64,000 bases of DNA from UBA4951 sp963616935 (GTDB taxonomy: Bacteria > Bacillota_I > Bacilli_A > RFN20 > CAG-826): contig CAVEMS010000004.1 of NCBI GenBank assembly GCA_963616935.1, positions 1 to 64,000 on the forward strand, read 5' to 3'. How positions within the stretch are numbered: the stretch's first letter is position 1; each line of letters starts with the position of its first letter. Below, one piece after another: positions 52,499 to 61,700 of the stretch. The position numbers and the translations under genes are program-made. The notes under the pieces were generated by a model. The model was not told the origin of the DNA. It saw only the letters and a program-made list of their open reading frames with translations, and made no database searches.

Positions 52499-53965
52499 TT
52501 AACGGTTGTATTTGGCGTTCATTCTCTTCCAATACGGAACCTCTTCCAAAACGTCTTTGTAGTCCCTTAATGACCAGCTCCAGTTGGAAGAGCTTGAAGT
52601 GCCTGGCTCATTTAGCCTCGCCTCTTCCCCCAGCCAAAGCAAATCGGCCACAGGAAATATCGCGTATAGAGCATTTGACGAAAGGCAATATTCGACGATG
52701 CTTTTCGAAATATCGCCATTGAATCCTTCATTTTCTAGCGCCGCCATCCATTCTTTCTTTTCTTTCTCTTTTAGCGACAAGAAGAACGCTTTAAAAGGAG
52801 CGTTATCATGCGTGCCGGTATATATAACGGCGTTCTCCTTCGACAAAGCATCCCTTTTCTTCGTTATCTCGGAATCATGGAAATCGAATTCGATGACTTC
52901 CATCCCTGGGAAGCCATAATGATCCCTAAGGGTCAATACCTCAGGTCTAAGATCCCCCAAATCCTCAGCGATGATCTCAATGTCCTTTATCTTTTCCTTT
53001 AATGTATCGAATAGCTTATACCCTGGAGCCAGTACCCATTCGCCATTCTTCGCCGTCTTCTCTTTGGCGTCTATCTTCCAATAGGTGTCGAAGGCGCGGA
53101 AATGGTCGATCCTCACGATATCGTATAGTTCTTGGTTCCCTTTGATCCTATCGATCCAAAAGGAAAAGCCGCATTTCTCTAGCGAATCCCATTTGTAAAT
53201 CGGATTCCCCCAGCGTTGCCCATCTTTCGAGAAATAGTCAGGCGGCACCCCTGCCACCGATATTGATTTCTTGCTTTCTCTATCGATATCGAAGAATTCT
53301 TGGTTCCCCCAGACGTCCGCCGAATCATAGCCGACGTAGAAAGGTAAATCACCTATTATCTTTATTCCTTTTCTATTCGCATGGGCCTTCAAGGACTTCC
53401 ATTCGCGGTAGAGATTCATCTGAACCCACGCTTCATATAAGACGCCATTCGTCTCGTCCTCGTTTAGAGACGATATGTCTTCAATCCTGTCTCTTTCCTC
53501 TTTCGGCCAAGCGCTCCACTCTTTCAAACCGTTCTTCTTCTTATAATAGGAATATAAGCCCCACGTCTTAACCCATGGATGGGTGTATATGAAAGCAAGC
53601 GCATTGCTTTTCTCTTTCGCTATCGCCCTCTCGAAAGCCTTCGATATAAGGGGAGCCATATAGGCTCTCACCGCCTCATAATCGATGCGCTCAGAATCGC
53701 TTCGATATGGAGGAATCTCGCTAAGGAATCCCCTCCTCTTAAGATCATTCAGATCCGTATATATCTCATCGATCGCGTAGCTGGATAACGGCTGGTATGG
53801 CGAATGGCCGTATCCTAACGCATTCAAAGGGAGTATCTGCCATAGCTTAAAGCCGGCATCAGACAATATGTCGACGAAGCGATAGCTCTCTTTTCCAAAG
53901 CCTCCGACGCCGAAAGAAGAGGGCAAGGAGGCGATAGGCATAAGTACTCCGGATTTTCTTTCCAT
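52499..53965 (-). CDS. malQ: 4-alpha-glucanotransferase (amylomaltase)
   Basis: The ATG at 53965 gives 488 residues, typical of MalQ/GH77. Visible signatures are RKSGVLMPIASLPSSFGVG near the start, GDLPFYVGYDSADVW (about residues 209-223), VRIDHFRAFDTYW (about 284-296), IAEDLGDL (about 330-337, acid/base Glu) and YTGTHDNAP (about 383-391). It transfers alpha-1,4-glucan chains in maltodextrin or glycogen use in the cytoplasm. It stands alone with only a weak ribosome binding site. Confidence 0.95.
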   Translation of the reverse strand: MERKSGVLMPIASLPSSFGVGGFGKESYRFVDILSDAGFKLWQILPLNALGYGHSPYQPLSSYAIDEIYTDLNDLKRRGFLSEIPPYRSDSERIDYEAVRAYMAPLISKAFERAIAKEKSNALAFIYTHPWVKTWGLYSYYKKKNGLKEWSAWPKEERDRIEDISSLNEDETNGVLYEAWVQMNLYREWKSLKAHANRKGIKIIGDLPFYVGYDSADVWGNQEFFDIDRESKKSISVAGVPPDYFSKDGQRWGNPIYKWDSLEKCGFSFWIDRIKGNQELYDIVRIDHFRAFDTYWKIDAKEKTAKNGEWVLAPGYKLFDTLKEKIKDIEIIAEDLGDLRPEVLTLRDHYGFPGMEVIEFDFHDSEITKKRDALSKENAVIYTGTHDNAPFKAFFLSLKEKEKKEWMAALENEGFNGDISKSIVEYCLSSNALYAIFPVADLLWLGEEARLNEPGTSSSSNWSWSLRDYKDVLEEVPYWKRMNAKYNR

Positions 53966-54051
53966 ATCTTTCAAGCAATAACTATATAACTAACGACGTG
54001 ACTAGATAACGGCAAGAAACGAAAAAACGCAAAAATGACGGCAAAAAGGCT

Positions 54052-55101
54052 TTATTTCGCTTTCGCTTTCCTCTCCATATTGGTAAGGACTCCGAAAATA
54101 TAGGCGATTTCGGAAATGAAAGTGAATATCATCGGAGCGGTAAAGTCCCAACTTGCATATACGATCGATATGATGACGTAGAAAACAAGTTCGATCGCGA
54201 TTATGACGGCGAAAGGAAGGGACCATTTGCCAAGCTTCCCACGTCCGACGTATTTGCTTATTCCAGCAGCTCCGCTAAGGAAGTTGAAGAGGACAATGAA
54301 AACCGTGCTCACGATCATGGAAGCAAGCATCACGGGATCCGCCTTGGCGACATCGAAGGACGTTATGGCGAGGAACAAAGAGCCAAAAGCCATCGCTATG
54401 AAAGCGGCCGACGAAAGCAATAACGAGATTCTGCCCGCTTTCTTGACCTTCCCTTCGTCCTCCCACTTCGAGACAATGGCCTTCCCTTCTTCGAAGACCA
54501 TTCTTGCGCCATCCGCGCCATAAAAGACTATCTCGCTCGTTCTCGATAGTATCCTTAGGCCCAACACGCCCAAGCGGTTCGGCTCAAGGAAGAGCACGGT
54601 TACGGCCTCCCAAATGAAAACCCAGCCGGCGATATCGAGGACTTCGTTGCATATCGATGCGGCCTCCCCTTCCCCAAACCAATGGTGCATCGTCCCAAAG
54701 CCCATAAGGACGAGGATCGCAAGGCCCGCAAGCATCAAGATGACGGCTTGAAGCCATTTCTTTCTTTTGCTCTTCTGAATCAGATAATTGTTCAATTCCA
54801 ACGCTTCGTTGAATCTAGTAAGCAAATCCGTAGGATCGTATCCCTCATAATCGCCGACACGGAAATCAATTTCCACGCGATATTCGAGAGGTATTTTTTC
54901 GTATATGTCGGCTATTTTCTCTAGCATCGCATTCGAGAAAGCTAGCGATTCACCTTTTCCAAACCCATTCTCTAGTAGATCCGTCGCCTTATCGACGTGG
55001 ACATCCAAATAGACAATCTTCTTCTCTTCGTCTATACGGTAATAATGCGAAAGCAATTCCATACGCCTAGAAACCGATGCGTTTTTCGTTTTTTCTCTCA
55101 T
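54052..55101 (-). CDS. Hypothetical multi-spanning membrane protein
   Basis: A 349-residue protein with a soluble N-terminal part (about residues 1-110, mixed alpha/beta, acidic) and about six membrane helices from residue 115 on. The segment GYDPTDLLTRFNEALELNNYL is helical and may form a coiled coil. No family was recognised. It is a single gene with no clear Shine-Dalgarno sequence. Confidence 0.6.
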   Translation of the reverse strand: MREKTKNASVSRRMELLSHYYRIDEEKKIVYLDVHVDKATDLLENGFGKGESLAFSNAMLEKIADIYEKIPLEYRVEIDFRVGDYEGYDPTDLLTRFNEALELNNYLIQKSKRKKWLQAVILMLAGLAILVLMGFGTMHHWFGEGEAASICNEVLDIAGWVFIWEAVTVLFLEPNRLGVLGLRILSRTSEIVFYGADGARMVFEEGKAIVSKWEDEGKVKKAGRISLLLSSAAFIAMAFGSLFLAITSFDVAKADPVMLASMIVSTVFIVLFNFLSGAAGISKYVGRGKLGKWSLPFAVIIAIELVFYVIISIVYASWDFTAPMIFTFISEIAYIFGVLTNMERKAKAK

Positions 55102-55232
55102 TGTGACAGCCTTCTTTCGGATGGACGTGAGTCAAGAACGGCCTCGTCCACCACTCTCATAGATTATATTAAAGCGGTTTAGATTATGCCTTCATTTTGA
55201 AAAATGTGATAGAGCCCCTTGACTATATCGAC

Positions 55233-55330
55233 AAAAACTTTTCACTACTACTGAAAACTTTTGATGTATTAGCAAAAACTTTTCACTCATACTGAAAACT
55301 TTTATTGGTTAGCGTAAAACTTTTCACTGT
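55233..55330. repeat. 41-bp tandem repeat upstream of the broken ATPase
   Basis: The core AAAACTTTTCACT starts at 55234, 55275 and 55316, an exact 41-base period, with nearly 2.5 units. The first two units also carry ACTGAAAACTTTT, so TTTTCA and TGAAAA make an inverted repeat inside each unit. The array ends about 25 bases before the ATPase start. Confidence 0.8.
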
Positions 55331-55355
55331 AATTTGATACGAAGGGAAGAAAATC

Positions 55356-56544
55356 ATGATCAAAAGAGAACATTACATAAAGCAAATCAGGGGCTTTTAT
55401 GATTCGGATTTGATTAAGGTCATCACTGGAATACGTAGGTGTGGCAAATCGGTCATCCTAGAGGAAATCAAAGACGAGATATCGAAAACCTCGGCGAACA
55501 TAATCTATTTGAATTTTGAAAACGTCATTATCGCTGACAAAATATCAAACGGAAAAGAATTGCTGAATTACGTAAACGAGCATAAGAAGGAAGGAAAATG
55601 CTACATTTTCCTCGATGAAATCCAAAATATCGACGGACGGGCCGAAGCGGTCAAGACTTTGCGCCTTTCCGATAATTCCGTCTTCATATCCGGCTCTAAT
55701 TCAAAGTTATTATCAAATGAGTTTCTCAATCAATTATCCGGTCGGTTCGTCTCTTTTCGAGTTAGGCAATTCGTTTACAAAGAAATTATCGAATATTCGA
55801 GAGAACTGAATTTCACTCCCGACATCGGCGACTATTTGATATGGGGCGGATTCCCGAAAAGATTTGAATTCAAAACAAAAGAAGATCAAAGAAGATATCT
55901 CAACGATCTCGACTCAACAATCGTAATTCATGACCCGATTTCAAGATATGGCATAAAAAAGAGACTCTATTCAAGAAATTCGCAAATTATGTCTTACGCA
56001 GCAATTCTAGGATTTTCTCGGCAAAATCCATATACGATCACATAAAAAAAACGAACATTATGGTTGTTCCATGAATACAATAACCAAATATTTGAATTAC
56101 CTCAAAGAAGCCTTCGTGATTGAAGAATTGCCTCAATATTCAACGAAAGCCAAAAAGACGTTATCTTATTACGCCAAGCTCTACGACGCGGACGTTTGTT
56201 TCAATTCTTTAAGGTGCGATTCCGGAAAGTATGACATAGATCGCAATTTGGAGAACATCATTTATAACGAATTAGTCTATATGGGCTATAGAGTCAAACT
56301 ATACAACAACAATGGTCAGAAGATAGACTTCAGATGCGAAAAGAACAACAAAATATATTATGTTCAAGTCGCCAATAGCGTGGCCAACGACAAGGCGTAC
56401 GAAAGGGAATTGTCCGCTTTCGACAAAATAGACAATAGGAACAAAAAGATACTGATAACAACCGACTTAGTCGACTATTCCATATCAGCCGTAGAACATA
56501 TAAAATTGCAGGATTTCCTTCTAAAAGACAGTCTGGATTTTTAA
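55356..56544 (+). pseudogene. AAA ATPase/DUF4143 gene broken by two frameshifts
   Basis: The first part (to 56045) has the P-loop GIRRCGKSV, Walker B YIFLDEIQN and SGSNSKLLSNE. Homology then continues in the -1 frame from about 55950 (GAG-ACT-CTA-TTC-AAG gives ETLFKKFANYVL-like sequence) to 56066, and in the next frame from 56071 (MNTITKYLNYLKEAF) to the DUF4143 end with YYVQVANSVAN. Together they restore a 400-residue relative of the copy at 34810. The first break lies at A AAA AAG, a classic slippery heptamer; the second lies after a run of eight A or at GTTGTTCC. Decay is the simplest reading. Confidence 0.8.
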
Positions 56545-56631
56545 AAGAGCCGATTCGCCAGCGATTCTTCGATCCTTTTAATGCTTTAAGAGCCATCCGT
56601 TACCAGAAGGCATCGAAAGTCGTCAATGCGG

Positions 56632-56892
56632 TAGCATTTTCGCTATTTTTTTGGAAAATTCAAAAAAGTTGGAGAAGTCGATTTTTTGCTCAATGATTAC
56701 GAAAATCTTTCCGCGCTTCCGATCGAAATCAAATCCGGCAATGACCAGACCGATTACAGAGCTTTGCCGAAATTGGTCAATTCCGAGCTCGGTTATAACA
56801 TCCCCTTCGGCTACGTTTTCGGCAACAAAAACATCCTAAAGAAGGAAAAGAATATAATTACCGCCCCCATTTACATGGTCATGTTCATATAA
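56632..56892 (+). pseudogene. C-terminal fragment of a DUF4143 ATPase
   Basis: The frame lacks a P-loop and a start codon but reads HFRYFFGKFKKVGEVDFLL and then LSALPIEIKSG and GYVFGNKN, ending APIYMVMFI. This matches the last 85 residues of the intact protein at 23010-24320 (KKIGEVDFLVDDY, LPIEIKSGK, PIYYLMFI). It is a remnant left beside another broken family member. Confidence 0.8.
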
Positions 56893-57040
56893 GCGGCTTC
56901 TCGTAGACAAGCATCGTCGTCCTGATTATGCCGACTTTTCCTTCAGCGAATTATTTATCAGCGTCACAGCGTTATCTAAAAAGTATTTTCGAGCGATAGA
57001 GAGACGCTCAACTAGCGAATCGCCTTTCATCAAAACCGAC

Positions 57041-57068
57041 AAAAAAGCCCGACCATCGAAGATCGGGC
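57041..57068 (-). terminator. Terminator after tRNA-Thr(CGT)
   Basis: On the minus strand GCCCGA and TCGGGC form a 6-bp GC-rich stem followed by TTTTTTG. Confidence 0.75.
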
Positions 57069-57079
57069 ATTGAATCAAG

Positions 57080-57155
57080 TGGTGCCGACTAGAGGAATCG
57101 AACCTCCAACCTACGGTTTACGATACCGTTGCTCTGCCAATTGAGCTAAGTCGGC
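57080..57155 (-). tRNA. tRNA-Thr (CGT)
   Basis: Acceptor stem GCCGACT/AGTCGGC, discriminator A, encoded CCA. Anticodon stem ACGGT/ACCGT with loop ATCGTAA gives CGT. A second threonine isoacceptor. Confidence 0.93.
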
Positions 57156-57224
57156 GCGGTGAAAATATACACCAAGCGCGATAAGTGAGCAAGTGCAAAC
57201 GTTCCAATTGGCATATGGAGAAAT

Positions 57225-57263
57225 AAAAAAGGCCATCGGCTATAAAAGCTAGCCAACGGCCTT
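57225..57263 (-). terminator. Terminator after the P-type ATPase gene
   Basis: On the minus strand AAGGCCGTTGGCTA pairs with TAGCCGATGGCCTT (two G-T pairs), followed by TTTTTATT. Confidence 0.85.
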
Positions 57264-57279
57264 AAAAAACCAAACACCA

Positions 57280-60006
57280 CTACTTCTTCTTGCACTTTTT
57301 GATTATGAAATTGACGAAGACGACGATTTCATGAGCAAGGAGCGGTAAGACGCTTAAAGCGAACACCCAAGCGTAGTCGATTGGATTATCGTGAAGCGGA
57401 TAGGTCTTGAAGAATCCTTCAACTCCATTGGAAGCGCTAAGCCCTGGGCACTCGATGACAAGGAATTGCAATCCCATTCCTAAGAAGAAAGCGACCCATA
57501 ACAACGGATTCTTATCCTTGAAGACACGAACGAAGGAATGCTTCACATCCGTCATGCCAAGCATATGGAAGAGCTCGCTGAAGGAAAGGACGGTGAAGGC
57601 CATCGATTGGCATTCCTCCAAGTTGGACGTAACGTCTAACCACGCTTTAATCGATTCCAAATCGAATATCCCATTGCTCCAAGCTGGGATAAAGAAGGCG
57701 ATCAAGGTGGCTATTCCGATTATCGCGCCATATCCGAAGGTGATGCCGTATCCGCCATGAGCGAAGACGGATTCATTGGCTTCGCGAGGACTCTCGGTCA
57801 TTATTCCATCTGGCTTCTTATCGGCGCCAAGAGCAATAGCCGGCAAAGAGTCGGTTATCAAATTGACCCATAGCAAGTGCGAGGCAATAAGCGGAGCCGG
57901 TAAGCCTATTGCTATAGCGACGAACATACAGACGACCTCGCCGATGTTGCTCGACAATAAGAAGAGAATCGTCTTCTTGATGTTTGCGTACATCCCTCGG
58001 CCTTCGGCGACCGCTTTTTCGATGGAAGCGAAGTTATCGTCGGTTAGAACCATATCGGCGGCGCCTTTGGCGACGTCGGTGCCGGTGATGCCCATCGCGA
58101 TGCCGATGTCGGCCGCCTTAAGGGATGGAGCGTCGTTAACGCCATCGCCCGTCATGGCGGCGATCTTGCCATTGGCTTTGATGGCTTTGACGATGGCTAC
58201 CTTATTCTCTGGCGAAACGCGGGCGAATACCCTTATCGTCTTGACTTTCTCTTGAAGTTCTTTTTCACTACAGGCGTCGATCTGATCGCCGGACATGACT
58301 TCTTCGCGAGATGAGGCAATGCCAAGTTCATTGGCTATCGCAAACGCCGTGTCTTTATGGTCTCCGGTTATCATTATCGTCGTAATTCCCGCCTCTTTTA
58401 AGGTTTTGACGGCCGGTTTAGCGGCGGGTCTTGGAGGATCGACCATCCCAACCAATCCGATGAATGTGAGATTCTCTTCGACGAGTTCATCCCCTTCGTG
58501 AATGGCCAAAGCCAAGACGCGAAGCGCATTTTCGGCCATCTTGCCGCTTGCGGCATATATCTTCTCGACGTCGGAATCCGTGATCGGCTTAGTTACACCG
58601 TTGACCCTGATATTCGTGCAGTGCTTGAGAATTTGATCCATCGCGCCTTTGGTGTATAGAATCTTCCCTTCGCCAACCACATGATGCGTGCTCATCATCT
58701 TGCGGACGGAATCGAAAGGAAGCTCGTTTATTCTAGGCGTCTCTTTCTCGAGATCGCTCTTCTTGAAACCGAGTTTTTGCGCCATATCGACGAGAGCGAC
58801 TTCCGTCGGATCTCCATAGACGCCATTCTCTATCGAGGCGTTGCTTGCAAGGGCTAAACCCTTGGCCATAAAGCCGACGGTATCGTTCGAAAAATCTTTT
58901 TCCTCATACACGGTCTCGTCTTGATAAGCCGCGACGACCGTCATCTTGTTTTGCGTCAAGGTACCGGTCTTATCGCTACAAATGACGGACACGGCGCCAA
59001 GGGTCTCGACTGAGGCCAAACGACGGACGATGGTGTTGACTTTGATCATCTTTTGCATGCCAAGGGCCAAAACGATAGTGACAACCGCCGTAAGTCCTTC
59101 CGGTATAGCGGCCACGGCAAGTCCTACGGCATCGAGGATATTTTGCGACCATTGCTCGGCTAACGTTCCTTTGACGCCATCCCATATCATCGATACGGCA
59201 AGCATCAAAACGACGATTCCGACCGTCAAATAGCCCAAGAATTTGGATATTTTTGCAAGGTTCTTTTGTAATGGCGTTGTTTCGTCTTCGCCAGTTGCAA
59301 GCATCGAGGCGATCTTGCCGATTTCCGTATTCATGCCGGTGGCGATGACGACGCCTTCTCCACGCCCATAGACGATCGGCGTGCTCATATACACTTCATT
59401 CACGCGGTCTCCGACTCCGACTTCCTCCGTCAAAACGACGTTAGCGTCTTTCTCTATCGGAAGCGATTCTCCAGTCAATGAGGATTCGTCGCTCTTAATG
59501 GCATAGGATTCGATCAAACGAAGGTCGGCTGGAACGCTTCTGCCTTCTTCGAGAATGACGATGTCGCCAGGAACGAGGGTATCCGCCTTGACTTCGACGA
59601 GATTCCCTCCTCTCCTTACCGTCGCCGTTGGGGAAGATAATTTCTTAAGGGCCTCCAAGGCTTTTTCGGCTTTGCATTCCTGAACCGTTCCGATGACGGC
59701 GTTAAGGATAACGACGGCGAAGATGATTATGACCTCGGCCGCATCGCCGAAAGTGTAGGCTCTATTCGCTTTGACGACCTCGAATATCCCCATCCCCAAG
59801 CTCACTAAAGCGGCCACAACCAAAATGATGACCATCGGATCCTTGAATTGGCCGAAGAATATCTTCAAAGGGCCGTCTTTTTCTTTTTCCTTGAGCTTAT
59901 TCGACCCGTATTTCTCTTGGCGGGCCTTGACTTCTTGCTCGCTTAAGCCGTCTTTCGACGTGCCAAGCTCTTCTAAAACATCATGAGCGCTCTTATTCTC
60001 AAACAT
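57280..60006 (-). CDS. P-type cation ATPase, probable Mn2+ exporter
   Basis: The ATG at 60006 follows GAGGAGG and gives 908 residues. Family motifs are TGES (residues 178-181), PEGL in helix 4 (302-305), DKTGT with the phosphorylated Asp (345-349) and TGDGVNDAPSL (about 620-630). Sequence type is P2A (SERCA/PMR1-like), as in calcium pumps. The upstream yybP-ykoY riboswitch, which senses Mn2+, argues that this pump exports manganese, as reported for related P2A ATPases of Lactococcus and Streptococcus. Ca2+ transport cannot be excluded from sequence alone. Confidence 0.93.
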   Translation of the reverse strand: MFENKSAHDVLEELGTSKDGLSEQEVKARQEKYGSNKLKEKEKDGPLKIFFGQFKDPMVIILVVAALVSLGMGIFEVVKANRAYTFGDAAEVIIIFAVVILNAVIGTVQECKAEKALEALKKLSSPTATVRRGGNLVEVKADTLVPGDIVILEEGRSVPADLRLIESYAIKSDESSLTGESLPIEKDANVVLTEEVGVGDRVNEVYMSTPIVYGRGEGVVIATGMNTEIGKIASMLATGEDETTPLQKNLAKISKFLGYLTVGIVVLMLAVSMIWDGVKGTLAEQWSQNILDAVGLAVAAIPEGLTAVVTIVLALGMQKMIKVNTIVRRLASVETLGAVSVICSDKTGTLTQNKMTVVAAYQDETVYEEKDFSNDTVGFMAKGLALASNASIENGVYGDPTEVALVDMAQKLGFKKSDLEKETPRINELPFDSVRKMMSTHHVVGEGKILYTKGAMDQILKHCTNIRVNGVTKPITDSDVEKIYAASGKMAENALRVLALAIHEGDELVEENLTFIGLVGMVDPPRPAAKPAVKTLKEAGITTIMITGDHKDTAFAIANELGIASSREEVMSGDQIDACSEKELQEKVKTIRVFARVSPENKVAIVKAIKANGKIAAMTGDGVNDAPSLKAADIGIAMGITGTDVAKGAADMVLTDDNFASIEKAVAEGRGMYANIKKTILFLLSSNIGEVVCMFVAIAIGLPAPLIASHLLWVNLITDSLPAIALGADKKPDGIMTESPREANESVFAHGGYGITFGYGAIIGIATLIAFFIPAWSNGIFDLESIKAWLDVTSNLEECQSMAFTVLSFSELFHMLGMTDVKHSFVRVFKDKNPLLWVAFFLGMGLQFLVIECPGLSASNGVEGFFKTYPLHDNPIDYAWVFALSVLPLLAHEIVVFVNFIIKKCKKK

Positions 60007-60040
60007 ATTTCGGGAACCTCCTCTTTGTTTGGCGAAATTC

Positions 60041-60135
60041 GCTTTGCAAAGGTCTTGCGAGGCATTTGCCCATCCGTTCCGGTCAGTCGTCTGACGGGTT
60101 GTCGAAGTCCGGATTAGCGCTACTCCCCTTTGGCC
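60041..60135 (-). promoter_or_regulatory. yybP-ykoY manganese riboswitch
   Basis: On the minus strand the element opens CAAAGGGGAGTAGCG (60134-60120 area) and closes GCAAGACCTTTG, the conserved ends of the yybP-ykoY aptamer. CAAAGG and CCTTTG pair as P1. Between them are GC-rich stems (GTCAG/CTGAC and others). It lies upstream of the P-type ATPase ribosome binding site. Members of this class sense Mn2+ and switch on exporters. Confidence 0.88.
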
Positions 60136-60420
60136 TTGATAGTTTAGCACAAAGCGTAAAGCAGGAAAGTGAAACTTTGAGGAAAAAGGGCGTTGTCGCG
60201 GATAGTTATTGACACAGGTCTTTCGCCGCAATAAATCCGCTAAAAAACTCATCAACTTCGAATCAAAAAACGCGATATCAGAAAAATGAAATATTCGTTG
60301 GCCTTATCAAGGTAAAAATATTCATTGTTGCAGTCTTTGATATTTGCTTTTTCGTCAATGAAGCGAGCCATATCTAACGGCAGTCAAAGCCATATCGTAA
60401 AGAATACTAACAAGGCGAAC
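60136..60420. other. Intergenic region between the ATPase and hipT
   Basis: On the minus strand TGC-TAAACT near 60141-60150 is a likely extended -10 for the riboswitch transcript. No gene is supported in the rest. Confidence 0.45.
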
Positions 60421-61371
60421 TTATTTGAGCCTATCGCATCTTGACTTGATAAGAGCGATAAACCTCTTCTTCATTCCGGGTGGCAAAAGAGACTCTTCGC
60501 ACATACCGATGTATTTATCTTCCATGGAAACGATTTTTTTCATCATTTTAAGAACGGCCGTTTTCGCTAGTCCGCAATGTTCGCCGAAAACCAATAGATC
60601 ATTTTTCGTAATGTTCTTCTTTTTGCCGTTCAACGTCAAAGCGAACTCTTCCTCGTCTTTCGGCATCACGACGTTTACCGGCAAAATGTCATATGCGGGC
60701 GATAAAACATACTCGCCACTTCCGCATTTCGTTTCGATGAGCGATAGATTTTTAAGATGCATATCCGAATTTCCTATGACAAAAGAAACAAGGACCCTCA
60801 TATAGAGTTCAGTCAAATCAAAAACAGCACGAGAGGAATGTTTCATGATGATTTTCGCACACCTTTCATAGGACCCTTTGTACTTATCGCCCGTCAAACG
60901 GGAATCAAGCTGGCAAAAATCCTCCATCGCGAGTTTCTTGACCCCGTTTCCATCGATGATTCTGTCGATTCTCTTCGTAATGTAGGCATAGTTTTCGCCA
61001 TTTTCCATAAGAGCGTTAGGAACGACGGATATACCACTCATTTTGGCCATACCCATGGCAAGCCACTCCATCATAGGCAAAGATTCAAAGTCTTTTTCCT
61101 CTGGTTTTAGGATATATCCAGTCGGATAACCGACCAAAGTAAGTCTGCCGTTCTTCTCCTTCGAATCTAAACGGATCGAAAGCTTCTTTTGCACCCCGGG
61201 GACCGTAAGCCTTCTATTCGCATTTTGAGAGGCAATCGATTCCAATTCATCCTCGTTTATCTCGATTTTTGGGAGACAATCAGTCAGAAAAAACGATTTT
61301 ATGCAGGAATGATGCCAACCGTTCAAGACGCTATCGTCGATCTTGCCGCCACAACAAAGGCACCTTCTCAT
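60421..61371 (-). CDS. hipT: HipT-type toxin kinase
   Basis: The ATG at 61371 overlaps the hipS stop by 4 bp and gives 316 residues. Residues 4-23 hold a zinc-ribbon-like C-x2-C...HHSC cluster. The kinase core follows: Gly-rich VPGVQKKLS (57-65), ILKP with Lys89, the catalytic loop IGNSDMHLKN (199-208, Asp203 and Asn208) and the metal-binding SPAYDILP (Asp228). It lacks the HipA N-subdomain, which is instead encoded by hipS, as in the HipBST system. In enteropathogenic E. coli HipT phosphorylates tryptophanyl-tRNA synthetase; the target here is unknown. Confidence 0.9.
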   Translation of the reverse strand: MRRCLCCGGKIDDSVLNGWHHSCIKSFFLTDCLPKIEINEDELESIASQNANRRLTVPGVQKKLSIRLDSKEKNGRLTLVGYPTGYILKPEEKDFESLPMMEWLAMGMAKMSGISVVPNALMENGENYAYITKRIDRIIDGNGVKKLAMEDFCQLDSRLTGDKYKGSYERCAKIIMKHSSRAVFDLTELYMRVLVSFVIGNSDMHLKNLSLIETKCGSGEYVLSPAYDILPVNVVMPKDEEEFALTLNGKKKNITKNDLLVFGEHCGLAKTAVLKMMKKIVSMEDKYIGMCEESLLPPGMKKRFIALIKSRCDRLK

Positions 61372-61700
61372 ATCTTCGCCTCCGAAACGCTCACATCGCC
61401 GATGCAATCTTTGCAGGACGCTAATAATAGGCCAAAACGATCGTTTGGATCGATTTTCCAATTTTTGCTGACCACGCCCAAAAGCCAGCCTTCCGGAATA
61501 AGCCCATCGAAGAAAGGAAATAAACTTTTAGAAAAATACGGTTTTTCTCTAAGCGGAAGCGTCAACGACACCCCTTTTTTGTCGTTAGATCCCAAATAAT
61601 CAGCATCATAAGAGAACGAATATCCAGCTTCCGTCTCCTTCAAAACGCCGGCGAACACGTCTTTCGTATAAACGTACGCAATTCGAAACGGCGCCGTCAT
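61368..61700 (-). CDS. hipS: HipS antitoxin (HipA N-subdomain)
   Basis: A 110-residue protein equal to the HipA N-terminal subdomain alone. It contains VYTKDVFAGVLKET and SLTLPLRE, then FPFFDGLIPEG (about residues 62-72) and NDRFGLLLASCKDCIGDVSV, the pattern of HipA_N. In HipBST this free-standing subdomain is the antitoxin that neutralises HipT. It overlaps both hipB and hipT by 4 bp. Confidence 0.88.
   Translation of the reverse strand: MTAPFRIAYVYTKDVFAGVLKETEAGYSFSYDADYLGSNDKKGVSLTLPLREKPYFSKSLFPFFDGLIPEGWLLGVVSKNWKIDPNDRFGLLLASCKDCIGDVSVSEAKI

Noticed and set aside
55233..55330. 41-bp tandem repeat as a CRISPR array
   Set aside because: The units are continuous tandem copies without unique spacers, and no cas gene is present.
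57280..60255. 991-residue form of the P-type ATPase starting at 60255
   Set aside because: The extra 83 residues read through the riboswitch and ribosome binding site and do not resemble the family.
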